Shown here in pieces: positions 9,501 to 16,804 of a stretch of 61,432 bases of DNA. Every line of letters begins with the position of its first letter. The stretch's first letter is position 1. A program made the translations under genes and the position numbers. The notes beneath the pieces were generated by a model. It was not told the origin of the DNA. It saw only the letters and a program-made list of their open reading frames with translations, and did no database searches. This DNA is from Kiritimatiellia bacterium (GTDB lineage Bacteria; Verrucomicrobiota; Kiritimatiellia; RFP12; UBA1067): assembly GCA_017406465.1 (NCBI GenBank), contig JAFQYM010000016.1, positions 1-61,432 on the forward strand. The letters are read 5' to 3'.

Positions 9501-9691
9501 CGCATCCACGCACCGTTCGGCACGATCGCCCTTCCCCCCTCGATTTTCGCCCCAGCTGCGTCCCAGTTTTCGGCAAAAATGGCGGCAACATCAAAAGAGT
9601 CCTCGAAAACAGGCGCACCATGTTCATGTGCTGCGACAAAGACCGTGGTGGATGCGCAAAGCAATGCTAATGCTAACCGAAACATCTTCAC
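6548..9691 (-). CDS. Multidomain secreted carbohydrate-active protein (CBM9-like plus TIM-barrel-like domain)
   Basis: A 1047-aa protein starting at GTG 9691, with GGAGG six bases upstream. Residues 1-21 form a signal peptide. An N-terminal beta-sandwich (about 25-200) and a carbohydrate-binding-like module (about 210-375) are followed by a CBM9-like domain (about 420-620, with LDGWKD, AYVACDADRLYIGFRN and DGIELFFKP). A C-terminal region (about 690-1040) resembles a glycosidase TIM barrel, with LDEPELC and DILMLDDYL as candidate acidic loops. I cannot place the barrel in a named GH family. Its neighbours (GH78, beta-helix) suggest rhamnose-containing polysaccharide breakdown. Confidence 0.65.
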   Translation of the reverse strand: MKMFRLALALLCASTTVFVAAHEHGAPVFEDSFDVAAIFAENWDAAGAKIEGGRAIVPNGAWMRPRSALPPEFVVEADIVIPVLADGKRVPPPQSAWCGLIIDGYHFQVQPCGKGFAVWRLPNNERSSGRYDQIPSFMLGKPVHFRVVRRRMTGSMRALTYVFTIDDVLCAEFIAPEPKDGTRIELSGYKCEFAVDNFLVSFVGHEDDSPNMVYNSGFEHGVDGIPLYYGLHGDFDFLHRPAGEYETRFLRRFAMDGSERHSGSFSLRVEVNDASRSIVIAPWQTGTVKGLAGVFSAWMKSSVDDLPVEIALSQKGTDGHRIVHVGREWRRYEVTCSALAGKGVYSPVRISPLEPAKRDAVLWIDDLQCEIVDMPRGGTFDLSKTYATPYRPSELDKSRFGGNLPSASTASYAVRRLADGVRPTVELDGWKDCATEIASFWNVDRHPTRETRAYVACDADRLYIGFRNFGEDARSLVRVKEPRDSMIYRFDGIELFFKPTECGSTYHFMGGANGDMFDMCANDIKWDGSWQVEACGNAAVGSIDYLVTIPFSDFVQRGLSQVWRVNLCRNDWSSGHEPVSTARTRRVGFDQEEYWCLLEFPSEVAAEWENRGGGVPAATTEDVVGRLNYYMDESEVAWRVRCADGRTRVVRKPMSDIPMGTNVVSFTVCGKRYSDTVVRLPFRREATQINRWTRSVVHNGRNELFTGLCLGVVGWFDDKKGEGYPGIMSFLREKGFRHCLALIPSWSRCADEARAFMSAVDSSGMLYLNWCDFGRKFGGGDIRDDLTTESMVELFRPFEGCILSNMVLDEPELCMESNAAMAWLESMKARYPYLPVQMNNTVMGIPSRFAELKTDILMLDDYLTNNEGRTVESVVRKVDEMTAVNGGKPCWFFLVCDNMTLHYKNPSYDEQIAQSWGSICAGCTGIAWYMGFPRTEGSWRAMVEVNREAQLLSPVILSEELCGESDCDRPRSILRHMTRTLNGDWYVFSCNIDANQIEKASFALPEGAPRDGVVEVLFENRTLPLRGGAFSDLFPSHSRHLYKVTPK

Positions 9692-9703
9692 AGCACACCT
9701 CCA

Positions 9704-11152
9704 TCACACTTTGGGGACCTGTATCCAGCCGGATGAAATTGCACTACCGCGTGCACCAAGCGAGTTCAGTGCCGTCACTGTAACACGAACCCTGCCAAGG
9801 TCGTACTTCGGCAGGTGTCGAGCTTCCAGGGCCACCTTGACTGCGGGGAATTGCAGATCATACTTTTTGGGCAGAACAACAGTAGAACTCAACACGCGGA
9901 ACATGCCAAGCGTAAGTTCAACGCCAGCATATGAATGCTCGACCTTCACTTCATAGTCGTAAGGACGAGTCTTCGCATTCTCTACGGCCTGGGGAAATTC
10001 GATCACACCGTCGCCACCCGGTCTCTGCGGCAACACAACGCGGACGGATGCCGCATCGGGGAATCGCGGCGTCTGAACATACTCCACGCGGTCTTCGCGC
10101 CGGACAGAACGTGCGGGGACCGGCGTCACCCACGGAACATCGATTTCCTCGCCACGGCTGAAGTCTCTCCGCTCCAATACGATCCGATCAGGAAACACAC
10201 TCATCAACATTCCTTGCCGCACATCGGGCACGTCGCCGGTCATGCGGATGACCGACTCAAAATTATCGTGAATGGCAGAGGTGTTTGCGCTCTTAAGCGC
10301 AGACGTGCCGACCGCAGTGAACGACCCGCGCCAGAAACACCGATCATCCGTAAGGGATATGTGCGAATGCCCAGACAGCGCAACGGCCATTGGATAGTCC
10401 TTCAGCACCGCTGTCACTGCCCCATCGTCGTGCGTGAACACGTAGTCGCATTCCATCACGGTTCCCTTGAGATGTGGGTGCTGGACATAAAAAAACGGTC
10501 TGGAGGTGTCCGCCTCGGCGAGTTCCTCGCGCAACCTCCGCATTTGCCAGTCTGGCGTGGCGGAGAACAGATCGATCGGCGTCGCTGGATCCCAATTAGC
10601 GCAGAGGAAGTCGAACCCTTTGACTCGCCTGCGGAAAAATGGCGAAAAATCATCTCCGAAGAAGTGCCGCCACGCCTTCGCGAAGCCGACCTTGACGAGG
10701 GGAAGCGCATCGGAACCCGTAACGTCCAGGTTGCCAAATCCCATGTTGGCGCCAATGCATGGAGCATTGTCAAACACGCGAACATCATGATTCCCCGCCA
10801 CAAATATCCGTTCAACATGCCTTCCGTCACGTCCAAAATCGTCCGGGAAGACATCGCACCACGCCTCAGCCACTTCGCGCAACTCGCCAACAAGTCCATG
10901 ATCGGTCAAATCACCCGCTATCACGACCGCATCGACGAGTCTCTCCCTGAAATATCTGAGGGCCCGGCGGAGTGCGAGCGTAGATGCGCGATCCGTGACA
11001 TGCGTGTCGCTCAAAATCCCAACCACAAGTTCAGGCCGCTCCGGCAAGACTCCGCCAGCCAATTTCGAAACAGCGAATGCCCCTGACGCAGCGATGAAAC
11101 TGCGACGCGAAACGGCATTGCATGATCCTGTGTTTCTGGTTTGCTGATTCAT
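9704..11152 (-). CDS. TAT-exported calcineurin-like metallophosphoesterase
   Basis: A 482-aa protein with a twin-arginine signal (SRRSFIAASGAFAVS, residues 15-29). The metal-binding motifs of the calcineurin-like fold are in order: DTH near 49-51, GDLTDHG near 80, GNHD near 120, and GHSH near 258. The C-terminal ~110 residues look like a fibronectin-like beta domain. The family hydrolyses phosphoesters; the substrate is unknown. It is the first gene of the catabolic operon. Its ATG lies only 6 nt after CATAAT with no Shine-Dalgarno site, so its mRNA is probably leaderless. Confidence 0.82.
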   Translation of the reverse strand: MNQQTRNTGSCNAVSRRSFIAASGAFAVSKLAGGVLPERPELVVGILSDTHVTDRASTLALRRALRYFRERLVDAVVIAGDLTDHGLVGELREVAEAWCDVFPDDFGRDGRHVERIFVAGNHDVRVFDNAPCIGANMGFGNLDVTGSDALPLVKVGFAKAWRHFFGDDFSPFFRRRVKGFDFLCANWDPATPIDLFSATPDWQMRRLREELAEADTSRPFFYVQHPHLKGTVMECDYVFTHDDGAVTAVLKDYPMAVALSGHSHISLTDDRCFWRGSFTAVGTSALKSANTSAIHDNFESVIRMTGDVPDVRQGMLMSVFPDRIVLERRDFSRGEEIDVPWVTPVPARSVRREDRVEYVQTPRFPDAASVRVVLPQRPGGDGVIEFPQAVENAKTRPYDYEVKVEHSYAGVELTLGMFRVLSSTVVLPKKYDLQFPAVKVALEARHLPKYDLGRVRVTVTALNSLGARGSAISSGWIQVPKV

Positions 11153-11158
11153 GCTGAC

Positions 11159-11247
11159 ATTATGCCATTTTACGCGTTATTTTGCAATGTTCATCTGCGC
11201 CAACATTTTGTATATTCACGCCACAAGAAAAATGGTATCATATCCTC
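11159..11247. promoter_or_regulatory. Divergent promoter region between araC-type regulator and catabolic operon
   Basis: Leftward: TGG-CATAAT (11167-11159), 6 nt before ATG 11152. Rightward: TGG-TATCAT (11233-11241), 6 nt before ATG 11248. Both are extended -10 elements with almost no leader. Between them, ATTTTGCAATGTTCA (11179-11193) and ATTTTGTATATTCA (11205-11218) are direct repeats that could be half-sites for the AraC protein. Confidence 0.55.
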
Positions 11248-12171
11248 ATGAAACTACGAGAACTCATTTTGCTCGACAATGCAAAATACCTGGCAGACAA
11301 ACGTCTGCCCATAACGGTAACCCGTATGCGTTATTCCCGCGCCAACGAAACAGTTCCACCGCACACTCATGAATTTGCCGAACTTACGATCGTCGCAAAA
11401 GGCAAGATTACACATTTTCATGACGGCAAGGAGGACAAGCTCCACGCCGGCGACTTCTTTATCATCCATCCCGGAGCTGTCCACGCCTACGAGGGGGCAT
11501 CGCGCGACATCCTGCTCTATAATCTGCTATTCGATCCCCATATCCTAATTCCGGCGCTTGTCTCTGCTCGACTGCCGTTGCTTGCGGAGATATACCCTGG
11601 CGACGACAAGCATTCGGCAGATGTCCTAGGACGGCTTTCGAAATCCGCATTGAGATCCGCGACCACGATACTCGATTTAATCGGCCACGAAAATGCCCGA
11701 CAACGCAAGACGAACGCACCAGCCCTCGCACATCTTTTTGCAGCCGCGATAGCTGAACTGTCGTCAACTTACGTACCACCAGACAGTCATCGAAATGAAA
11801 GTGCGCTATTCAAAGTCTGCACGTTCATCGACGCCAACCTGACAGAGCCGCTAACCATTTCTCTCCTCGCACAGGCAGCGGGGATGTCACCCAGAACTCT
11901 GCAAAGGCTTTTCAATGATTTGTTCGGAACAGATCCAAGCATCTACATTCAGCACATGCGCACGGCCAGGGCCGAAGCGCTACTCGCATCGACCGATCAG
12001 AAGCTCGCTGCGATCGCTGCCAACTGCGGATTTCATGACGCCAGCCACATGTCTAAGACTTTCAAGCGCCTTCGTGGCGTCACGCCGGGAGAGATACGCC
12101 GCCGCGCCAATAACTGCGGTAAATCAAGTGTGGGTCAAAAGGGTCAGGGGAGCCAACAGGGTCAGACCTGA
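11248..12171 (+). CDS. AraC-family transcriptional regulator
   Basis: A 307-aa protein; the start MKLRELILLDN at 11248 is chosen because it begins the conserved cupin region and lies 6 nt after TATCAT. The N-terminal cupin domain (PPHTHEFAELTIVAKG, then HAGDFFIIHPGAVHAY) should bind a sugar. The C-terminal double HTH (about 190-290; FIDANLTEPLTISLLAQAAGM, CGFHDASHMSKTFKRLRGVTPGEIRR) binds DNA. It is divergent from the GH78 operon and probably controls it. The last ~14 residues (SVGQKGQGSQQGQT) are encoded by an inserted RAYT-type repeat end, not by family sequence. It is the only protein gene on the plus strand. Confidence 0.9.
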   Translation: MKLRELILLDNAKYLADKRLPITVTRMRYSRANETVPPHTHEFAELTIVAKGKITHFHDGKEDKLHAGDFFIIHPGAVHAYEGASRDILLYNLLFDPHILIPALVSARLPLLAEIYPGDDKHSADVLGRLSKSALRSATTILDLIGHENARQRKTNAPALAHLFAAAIAELSSTYVPPDSHRNESALFKVCTFIDANLTEPLTISLLAQAAGMSPRTLQRLFNDLFGTDPSIYIQHMRTARAEALLASTDQKLAAIAANCGFHDASHMSKTFKRLRGVTPGEIRRRANNCGKSSVGQKGQGSQQGQT

Positions 12172-12197
12172 TTGCCACAGTAGATTGCCACAGTAGG
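12132..12197 (+). repeat. RAYT-type repeat end with ATTGCCACAGTA doublet
   Basis: Contains GGGTCAAAAGGGTCAGGGG, then GGGTCAGACCTG, then two tandem ATTGCCACAGTA units. The layout copies the end at 12434 (GGGTCAGAGC plus two ATTGATACAGT units) but with a different 11-mer. This suggests a second, related element family. It overlaps the last codons of the AraC gene. Confidence 0.55.
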
Positions 12198-12206
12198 TTT
12201 TCCTTG

Positions 12207-12431
12207 TCATAGCGGCGCAACCCTTCCGATTCGCCGCTTGCCGTCCTTCGTCAAGGCGTATTTCTGCTGCGGCGAGTTTGGGTGCACGGGGTCGCTGCGC
12301 TCAATCAACCCCGCCTCCATCAGCGGACGGAGATACGCCTTCGTGAAGTACTCCCGGCTCGCGACGCCAAGCGTCGTGCGCAGATATGCCGGCGACTTCG
12401 GCTCCCACTGAAGAAGCTGCATATGGGTCAA
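12207..12431 (-). pseudogene. Orphan C-terminal winged-helix fragment (Fic/AAA_4 RecG-like family)
   Basis: A 74-codon piece with YLRTTLGVASREYFTKAYLR, PLMEAGLIERSDP and PNSPQQKYALTKDGK. This matches the C-terminal winged helix of Fic-domain or RecG-like AAA_4 (ALBA_2) proteins. The catalytic parts are absent. The ATG comes from the flanking repeat, so expression is doubtful. It is sandwiched between two RAYT-type ends, which probably removed the rest. Confidence 0.55.
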
Positions 12432-12433
12432 AA

Positions 12434-12680
12434 GGGTCAGAGCTTATTGATACAGTTCTATTGATACAGTAACTCATGCTAGCTTTTACTCCTGCCTCTA
12501 CGCGGCGCATCAGCGCAACCGCGCGGTCCTTCTCCCCGTCGTCAAGGAAGAACGCCAGGTGCGCAAGCCGGCTGACAAGGTGATAGCACCTGTTCTGCTC
12601 GACAACCCTGTTCTCATGTGGGCATTATACCAGAAACTCGGCTACTGTATCAATTTTACTGTATCAATGAGCTCTGACCC
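12434..12680 (-). mobile_element. Internally deleted RAYT element, complete copy with ~35-bp inverted ends
   Basis: Left end: GGGTCAGAGCTT followed by two ATTGATACAGT units separated by TCT. Right end: the inverse, with GGGTCAGAGCTC and AAA as separator. Inside, TGGTATAAT (12632-12624) precedes a transposase start at 12617. A 4-nt loss near the start puts the conserved stretch (NRCYHLVSRLAHLAFFLDD, then RAVALMRRVE) out of frame. That stretch then joins directly to the 3' end. This is a MITE-like derivative of an IS200/RAYT element. Confidence 0.75.
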
Positions 12681-12738
12681 TTCATTCCCTGGAGAGAGCT
12701 CCATGTCGCATATGTTCATCAGGGGGTAAAGCGGTCAG

Positions 12739-14889
12739 TCATGGGCAAACAACCGCAACAGGGCCCAAAAGCCCCGATTTAAGCGGCTTCCATTTCGACG
12801 CGTCGAGCGGCTTGTAGTCCATTCCGACCATGTTGATGTCGCTGAAGTACTTCCAGTCAACGCCGTTGAGATCGTTCCACCTCAGGCGGTTCGCGCCGAG
12901 GTTCGTGACCTCAACCTCAAGGACATTGCCCTTTTCGCCGAGAACGCCCGCCGGAATCGCAAAGTCATAAGGCGGCATGAACTTTACGCTGAGGTCGCGC
13001 CCGTTGAGCCGCACGCGCGCAATCTCGCGCACATCGCCGAGGGATACACGGTAGGGGCACGCGTCCCCGCGTGCCCGCGGACGAGCGAGGACGCTCGTCC
13101 CTACCATATCAAACGTTGTCTTATAAAGCATCGTCCCGGAGAAGGCGTCGTCGAAAGTCTCCCAGCCGATAAGCGCGTCGAGCTTGCGCGGCGCAGGAAG
13201 CGCCGGCCCGCCGCAGATCGGTTCGACGTGCCAGGGTCCTGGGATGTTGAACGCGTTCGTCCCGCCCGCCACGCAGTCCTTCACCTCGAAGCCGTCGCCG
13301 ACGAGAAATCTAGAGTGCAGGGGCGCGAGCGCAACTTCGCGCACCGCCATGATCTCGCCCGTCAGCGGATCTGCCGCCGTGAACGTGCCCTTCGATGCTA
13401 TGACCTTGGCGACAGAGCCCGTGTTCACGACAAAATACGCCGTCTCGCCGTCCTTCCTCCACCGCGTCGCCAAAAGCCCCGACTTCGCGTCAAAGGGCAT
13501 GCGACGCGCCCTTGACGGAATTTCAAAGCGCTCTGGATCGACAAGCTCCGCGTACTTCTTCGCAAGGCCCGCCTTGACCATGCGCGGCGAAATGTAGTCA
13601 AACGCATATCCTGCCTCATACAGCTCTTTCGCAACCTCGCCGATCTTCTCGCCGTAGAACCAGTCGCGAGCATGGACAGTCATCCGCGCGACTTCACCCT
13701 TGTGCTTCTCGCGAAAGCTCGTCGGGTCCCACAGTACAGCAATGTCGTTGTCGGGCGTCCACGTCTGGAAGAGAGACTGGCACCGCGTGACGTATGCGTT
13801 CAGCGCGCCCATCTCGCGCCAGATCGGGTTGCGCGGATTCATCTCCAGCGACGCGTAGAAGCACCAGCCCGGCCAGACGGCGTCGACGGGCGAATAGCAG
13901 CAGCCGTGGTAGAATACGTGGTTCACGCCGGCAAGGAAGAGCCGGTCGAGGAACATCTTGATTTCCTGCGGCCTCTCGCAGAAATGCTCATCGATCCACG
14001 TGCAGCTTTCGGACGAGACGAGCTTCGTGCCCTTCACGTGCGCGGCGGACGAGGCGAACTTCGAAATAAGGATATCGCGGTCGTCCTTGCCGAACATCTC
14101 GGTCTCGGGGATATCGGCGAGCGCATAGAAGTCGAGCCAGTTCGAGGGAGCGCCATGCGCCTCGTTTCGCGTCAGGTACCCGTTCTCACGGCACCAGTCC
14201 GTCCACACCTTGAAGCAGGCAAGCTGTGATTCGTCGACATCCTGGCCTTTCTTCGGCTCCGCGCCGTAGTATTCGTAGCTGTCGTGGTAGAACGCGCGCG
14301 GACGCGCTGCGACGAGTATGTCCGCCGCTTCGTCTGTCGAGTCGTCCCGCACGAGATCCTCGCACGTTACGCTCTGCGCCGCCTTGCCGAACCACTTGTC
14401 GAACTGCGCGACGTGGAGCTTCATCGCCTCGGGATCAAACGGATCGAGCATATATCCCGTACCGCCAAGCCCGGCGCGCTTGACCTTCTGTCCGGAGCTT
14501 GCCGCGTGCTCCTTGTCGATCCACGGCCCGCCAAAACACCAGCCAGAGCCCATCGTGAGGTCGATGCCAAGTCCGTTGTAGCTTGCAAGCCCCGCCGCGA
14601 GGTTCCACGCCTCGATCCACTGCGGGGAAAGAAGCGGTTTCCAGTTCTTCTCGTAGCCGCCCTTCGCGCCGTAGATCGGAATCACGTGGAAGCCGCCGAA
14701 ACCCTTGTCCGCAAGCTCGCGGCACTGGAGCTCAAGGCCCGCCTTGTCGACAGCAGACCCCATCCACCAGTTGTAGACCCACGGCTTCATCGTCTGCGTC
14801 GGCTCAGGCCAGGCAAGCGGCTTTGGCGCCGCGGCGCAAACTCCCGCAAGCAACACCGTCGCCGCAATTGTCAAAGCGCAAAGTTTCAT
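12739..14889 (-). CDS. GH106-type alpha-L-rhamnosidase-like glycoside hydrolase
   Basis: A 716-aa protein; MKLCALTIAATVLLAGVCAA at 14889 is a signal peptide, with AAGGA seven bases upstream. The opening (WVYNWWMGSAVDKAGLELQC, GFGGFHVIPIYG, GSGWCFGGPWI) is typical of the GH106 barrel. The C-terminal beta domain has the usual LGDVREIARVRLNGRDL and NVLEVEVTNLGANRL. At ~716 residues it is shorter than many GH106 enzymes. A 56-bp repeat adds about 18 residues (VGTSVLARPRARGDACPYR) in frame at 13050-13105. It is last in the operon after KduI and probably removes rhamnose from rhamnogalacturonan-type chains. Confidence 0.82.
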   Translation of the reverse strand: MKLCALTIAATVLLAGVCAAAPKPLAWPEPTQTMKPWVYNWWMGSAVDKAGLELQCRELADKGFGGFHVIPIYGAKGGYEKNWKPLLSPQWIEAWNLAAGLASYNGLGIDLTMGSGWCFGGPWIDKEHAASSGQKVKRAGLGGTGYMLDPFDPEAMKLHVAQFDKWFGKAAQSVTCEDLVRDDSTDEAADILVAARPRAFYHDSYEYYGAEPKKGQDVDESQLACFKVWTDWCRENGYLTRNEAHGAPSNWLDFYALADIPETEMFGKDDRDILISKFASSAAHVKGTKLVSSESCTWIDEHFCERPQEIKMFLDRLFLAGVNHVFYHGCCYSPVDAVWPGWCFYASLEMNPRNPIWREMGALNAYVTRCQSLFQTWTPDNDIAVLWDPTSFREKHKGEVARMTVHARDWFYGEKIGEVAKELYEAGYAFDYISPRMVKAGLAKKYAELVDPERFEIPSRARRMPFDAKSGLLATRWRKDGETAYFVVNTGSVAKVIASKGTFTAADPLTGEIMAVREVALAPLHSRFLVGDGFEVKDCVAGGTNAFNIPGPWHVEPICGGPALPAPRKLDALIGWETFDDAFSGTMLYKTTFDMVGTSVLARPRARGDACPYRVSLGDVREIARVRLNGRDLSVKFMPPYDFAIPAGVLGEKGNVLEVEVTNLGANRLRWNDLNGVDWKYFSDINMVGMDYKPLDASKWKPLKSGLLGPVAVVCP
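13050..13105. repeat. 56-bp palindromic element inserted in frame
   Basis: Ends GGTAGGG and CCCTACC pair with each other. Inside lie two further hairpins: GGCACGCG/CGCGTGCC (13056-13076) and GGACGAGCG/CGCTCGTCC (13079-13100). The folded DNA would be a three-way junction. It sits in the GH106 reading frame and adds a Pro/Arg-rich loop. Confidence 0.8.
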
Positions 14890-14950
14890 GCAGCCATCCT
14901 TCATAGTTGTCACCGTGCGTCAATGGCGCGGACGGCGAAAAGAGGCGCGG

Positions 14951-15865
14951 CTACCGCATGTCGGTCACGCCGACCTTGTCCATGTCGCCGTAGTTGAGGT
15001 TCTCTCCGCCCATGCCCCAGATGAACATGTAGTTCGAGGTGCCGGCGGCGGAGTGGACGCTCCACTCGGGCGCGGTGATCGCCTGCTCGTTGTGGAGCCA
15101 CACGAGGCGCTGCTCCTGCGGACGACCCATCTGGTGGCAGATGGCCTGCCCCTCGGGGACGTTGAAGTAGAAGTACGCCTCCATGCGGCGGTTGTGCGTG
15201 TGCTGGGGCATCGTGTTCCAGACGCTTCCGGGCTTGAGCTCCGTGAGGCCCATCTGGAGCTGGTTCACGCCGCCGCCGGGAACCTTCGTCAGCACCGGGT
15301 TCACGATGAGCTGGTTGATGACGCGGTCGTTGGACTCCTCCATCTTGCCGGCCTTGATGTAGTTGCCGATCGTGTAGCCCGGCTTCTTGCAGTTCTGGTC
15401 GCTCGTGATGCGCTGCGTGACGAACTCCTTGTAGGCGGGCGCGGAATTAATGTAGAACTTCGCGGGATTCGTCTTGTCCTTGGAGGCGAACTTGACCTCC
15501 TTCTTCCCGCAGCCGACGTAGAGCGCCTCCTTGAACTCGAGGTCGTACTTCTCGCCGTCCACCGTCACCGTGCCAGGTCCGCCGACGTTGATTACGCCGA
15601 GTTCGCGGCGGTCGAGGAAGTGTTCGGCCTTGAGCTCCTCGAACGTGTCGAGCGTCAGCTCCTTCTCGACAGGCATCGCGCCGCCGTAGACGAGGCGGTC
15701 GTACATCGTGTAGGTGACGTTGATCTCGTCGGGCGCCATCACCTTCTCCATCACGAAGCGCTCGCGCGTCTTCGCGGTATCGTAGGATTTGAAGTCGTCG
15801 GGGTGAACCGCGGTCTGGACCGTGAAGTTGACCGTCGTCGCAAGCATTATCGCAATCATGTTCAT
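14951..15865 (-). CDS. kduI: 5-dehydro-4-deoxy-D-glucuronate isomerase
   Basis: A 304-aa cupin isomerase converting 5-keto-4-deoxyuronate, the product of pectin/uronide lyases, to 3-deoxy-D-glycero-2,5-hexodiulosonate. Family features are [10 protein letters not shown] at the start, [16 protein letters not shown], the metal-binding [14 protein letters not shown], and the end with [19 protein letters not shown]. The start overlaps the DUF4861 stop by 4 nt (ATGA), with AAAGG upstream. The first ~18 residues ([19 protein letters not shown]) are extra compared with most KduI proteins and look weakly like a signal peptide; a later start at MLATT is possible. It links the operon to uronate-containing polysaccharides. 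Confidence 0.93.
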   Translation of the reverse strand: MNMIAIMLATTVNFTVQTAVHPDDFKSYDTAKTRERFVMEKVMAPDEINVTYTMYDRLVYGGAMPVEKELTLDTFEELKAEHFLDRRELGVINVGGPGTVTVDGEKYDLEFKEALYVGCGKKEVKFASKDKTNPAKFYINSAPAYKEFVTQRITSDQNCKKPGYTIGNYIKAGKMEESNDRVINQLIVNPVLTKVPGGGVNQLQMGLTELKPGSVWNTMPQHTHNRRMEAYFYFNVPEGQAICHQMGRPQEQRLVWLHNEQAITAPEWSVHSAAGTSNYMFIWGMGGENLNYGDMDKVGVTDMR

Positions 15866-16773
15866 TTGTCTTTGCCTTTCTTTTGTGTTCTAAACTTGGA
15901 ATCTATCATGGCCTTGAACATACGGGCCACAGACTGTTCGCTCGCGACCTGCTCGCCGCGTACGTAATCGTGCCACGACTTCGCGTCGCGAAACCTACCG
16001 GCCTCGGTCCAGTCCGCGCCGGCGCAGACCGTCAGGACCGAACATCCACGATCAATCCACGTGAGCGGCTTCGTCATTATCATCTTCGCGCCGTTCGGCT
16101 CGTCGGCAAGCGAGAGTTTCCCGGAGATGGGCAGCGCGAAGATCGCGTTCATCATTGAGCCTTCCTCGCCCTCGCGGTTGTGGGGCTTCTCGAAAAGCGA
16201 CACTATGAGCTTCTTCTCATCGACAAACAAGTCACCGGTGTGCTCGCGTTCGGCGCTCAAGTCAAGCCCGATGCCGACCTCGAGCCCTTCCACCGGCACA
16301 TCCTCCGAAAGCGTCACGGTCTCTATGAAAAACGAGCTCCCTTTTTCCAGGACGATCCCAAGCGTCATCGTGCCGCCTATCGGAAGCTTGTAGTCGAGCT
16401 CGAACGAACAGTGCTCCTCGCAGTTGGTAAGAATGCGATAGGCCACCCAGTTGCCGTAGTCGGGAAGCCACTTTCCGTCCTTCCGGAACGCCACCCCGCC
16501 AACGCCGCGCCCAGGACCGACGGCATAGTCGTCCATGCCGAGCCCGTTGACGTTCTTGTGCCAGTTGCCGTAGTCGCCGTGTCCGCGCAGGAGATGCACG
16601 ACGAAGTTGTTCGTCGTCGCCTTGTTGAAGACGTCGATGCCGCTCCACTTGTGCACGTCGCCAGGCCCGTAGGCGCGAAAGCCAGTGCGGTCGTTCTCCC
16701 AGAAGAAGTCGTTCGCCCGCTCCGGCGCCTCCCCGCAGAGGCACGTGGTCGCTATCAATATTGCCGCAATCAT
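15862..16773 (-). CDS. DUF4861 family secreted protein (uronide/rhamnogalacturonan-associated)
   Basis: A 303-aa protein with a short signal peptide ([13 protein letters not shown]) and a strong Shine-Dalgarno site (GGGGGAGGG). The beginning [19 protein letters not shown] and [15 protein letters not shown] match DUF4861. The fold is probably a galactose-mutarotase-like beta-sandwich. In other bacteria this family occurs in pectin and uronate polysaccharide loci, where it may process unsaturated uronides; that role is inference. It follows the transporter by 31 bp and overlaps KduI. Confidence 0.78.
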   Translation of the reverse strand: MIAAILIATTCLCGEAPERANDFFWENDRTGFRAYGPGDVHKWSGIDVFNKATTNNFVVHLLRGHGDYGNWHKNVNGLGMDDYAVGPGRGVGGVAFRKDGKWLPDYGNWVAYRILTNCEEHCSFELDYKLPIGGTMTLGIVLEKGSSFFIETVTLSEDVPVEGLEVGIGLDLSAEREHTGDLFVDEKKLIVSLFEKPHNREGEEGSMMNAIFALPISGKLSLADEPNGAKMIMTKPLTWIDRGCSVLTVCAGADWTEAGRFRDAKSWHDYVRGEQVASEQSVARMFKAMIDSKFRTQKKGKDK

Positions 16774-16804
16774 AGCCCTCCCCCTTGCTGTTGTACGCTT
16801 GCTG

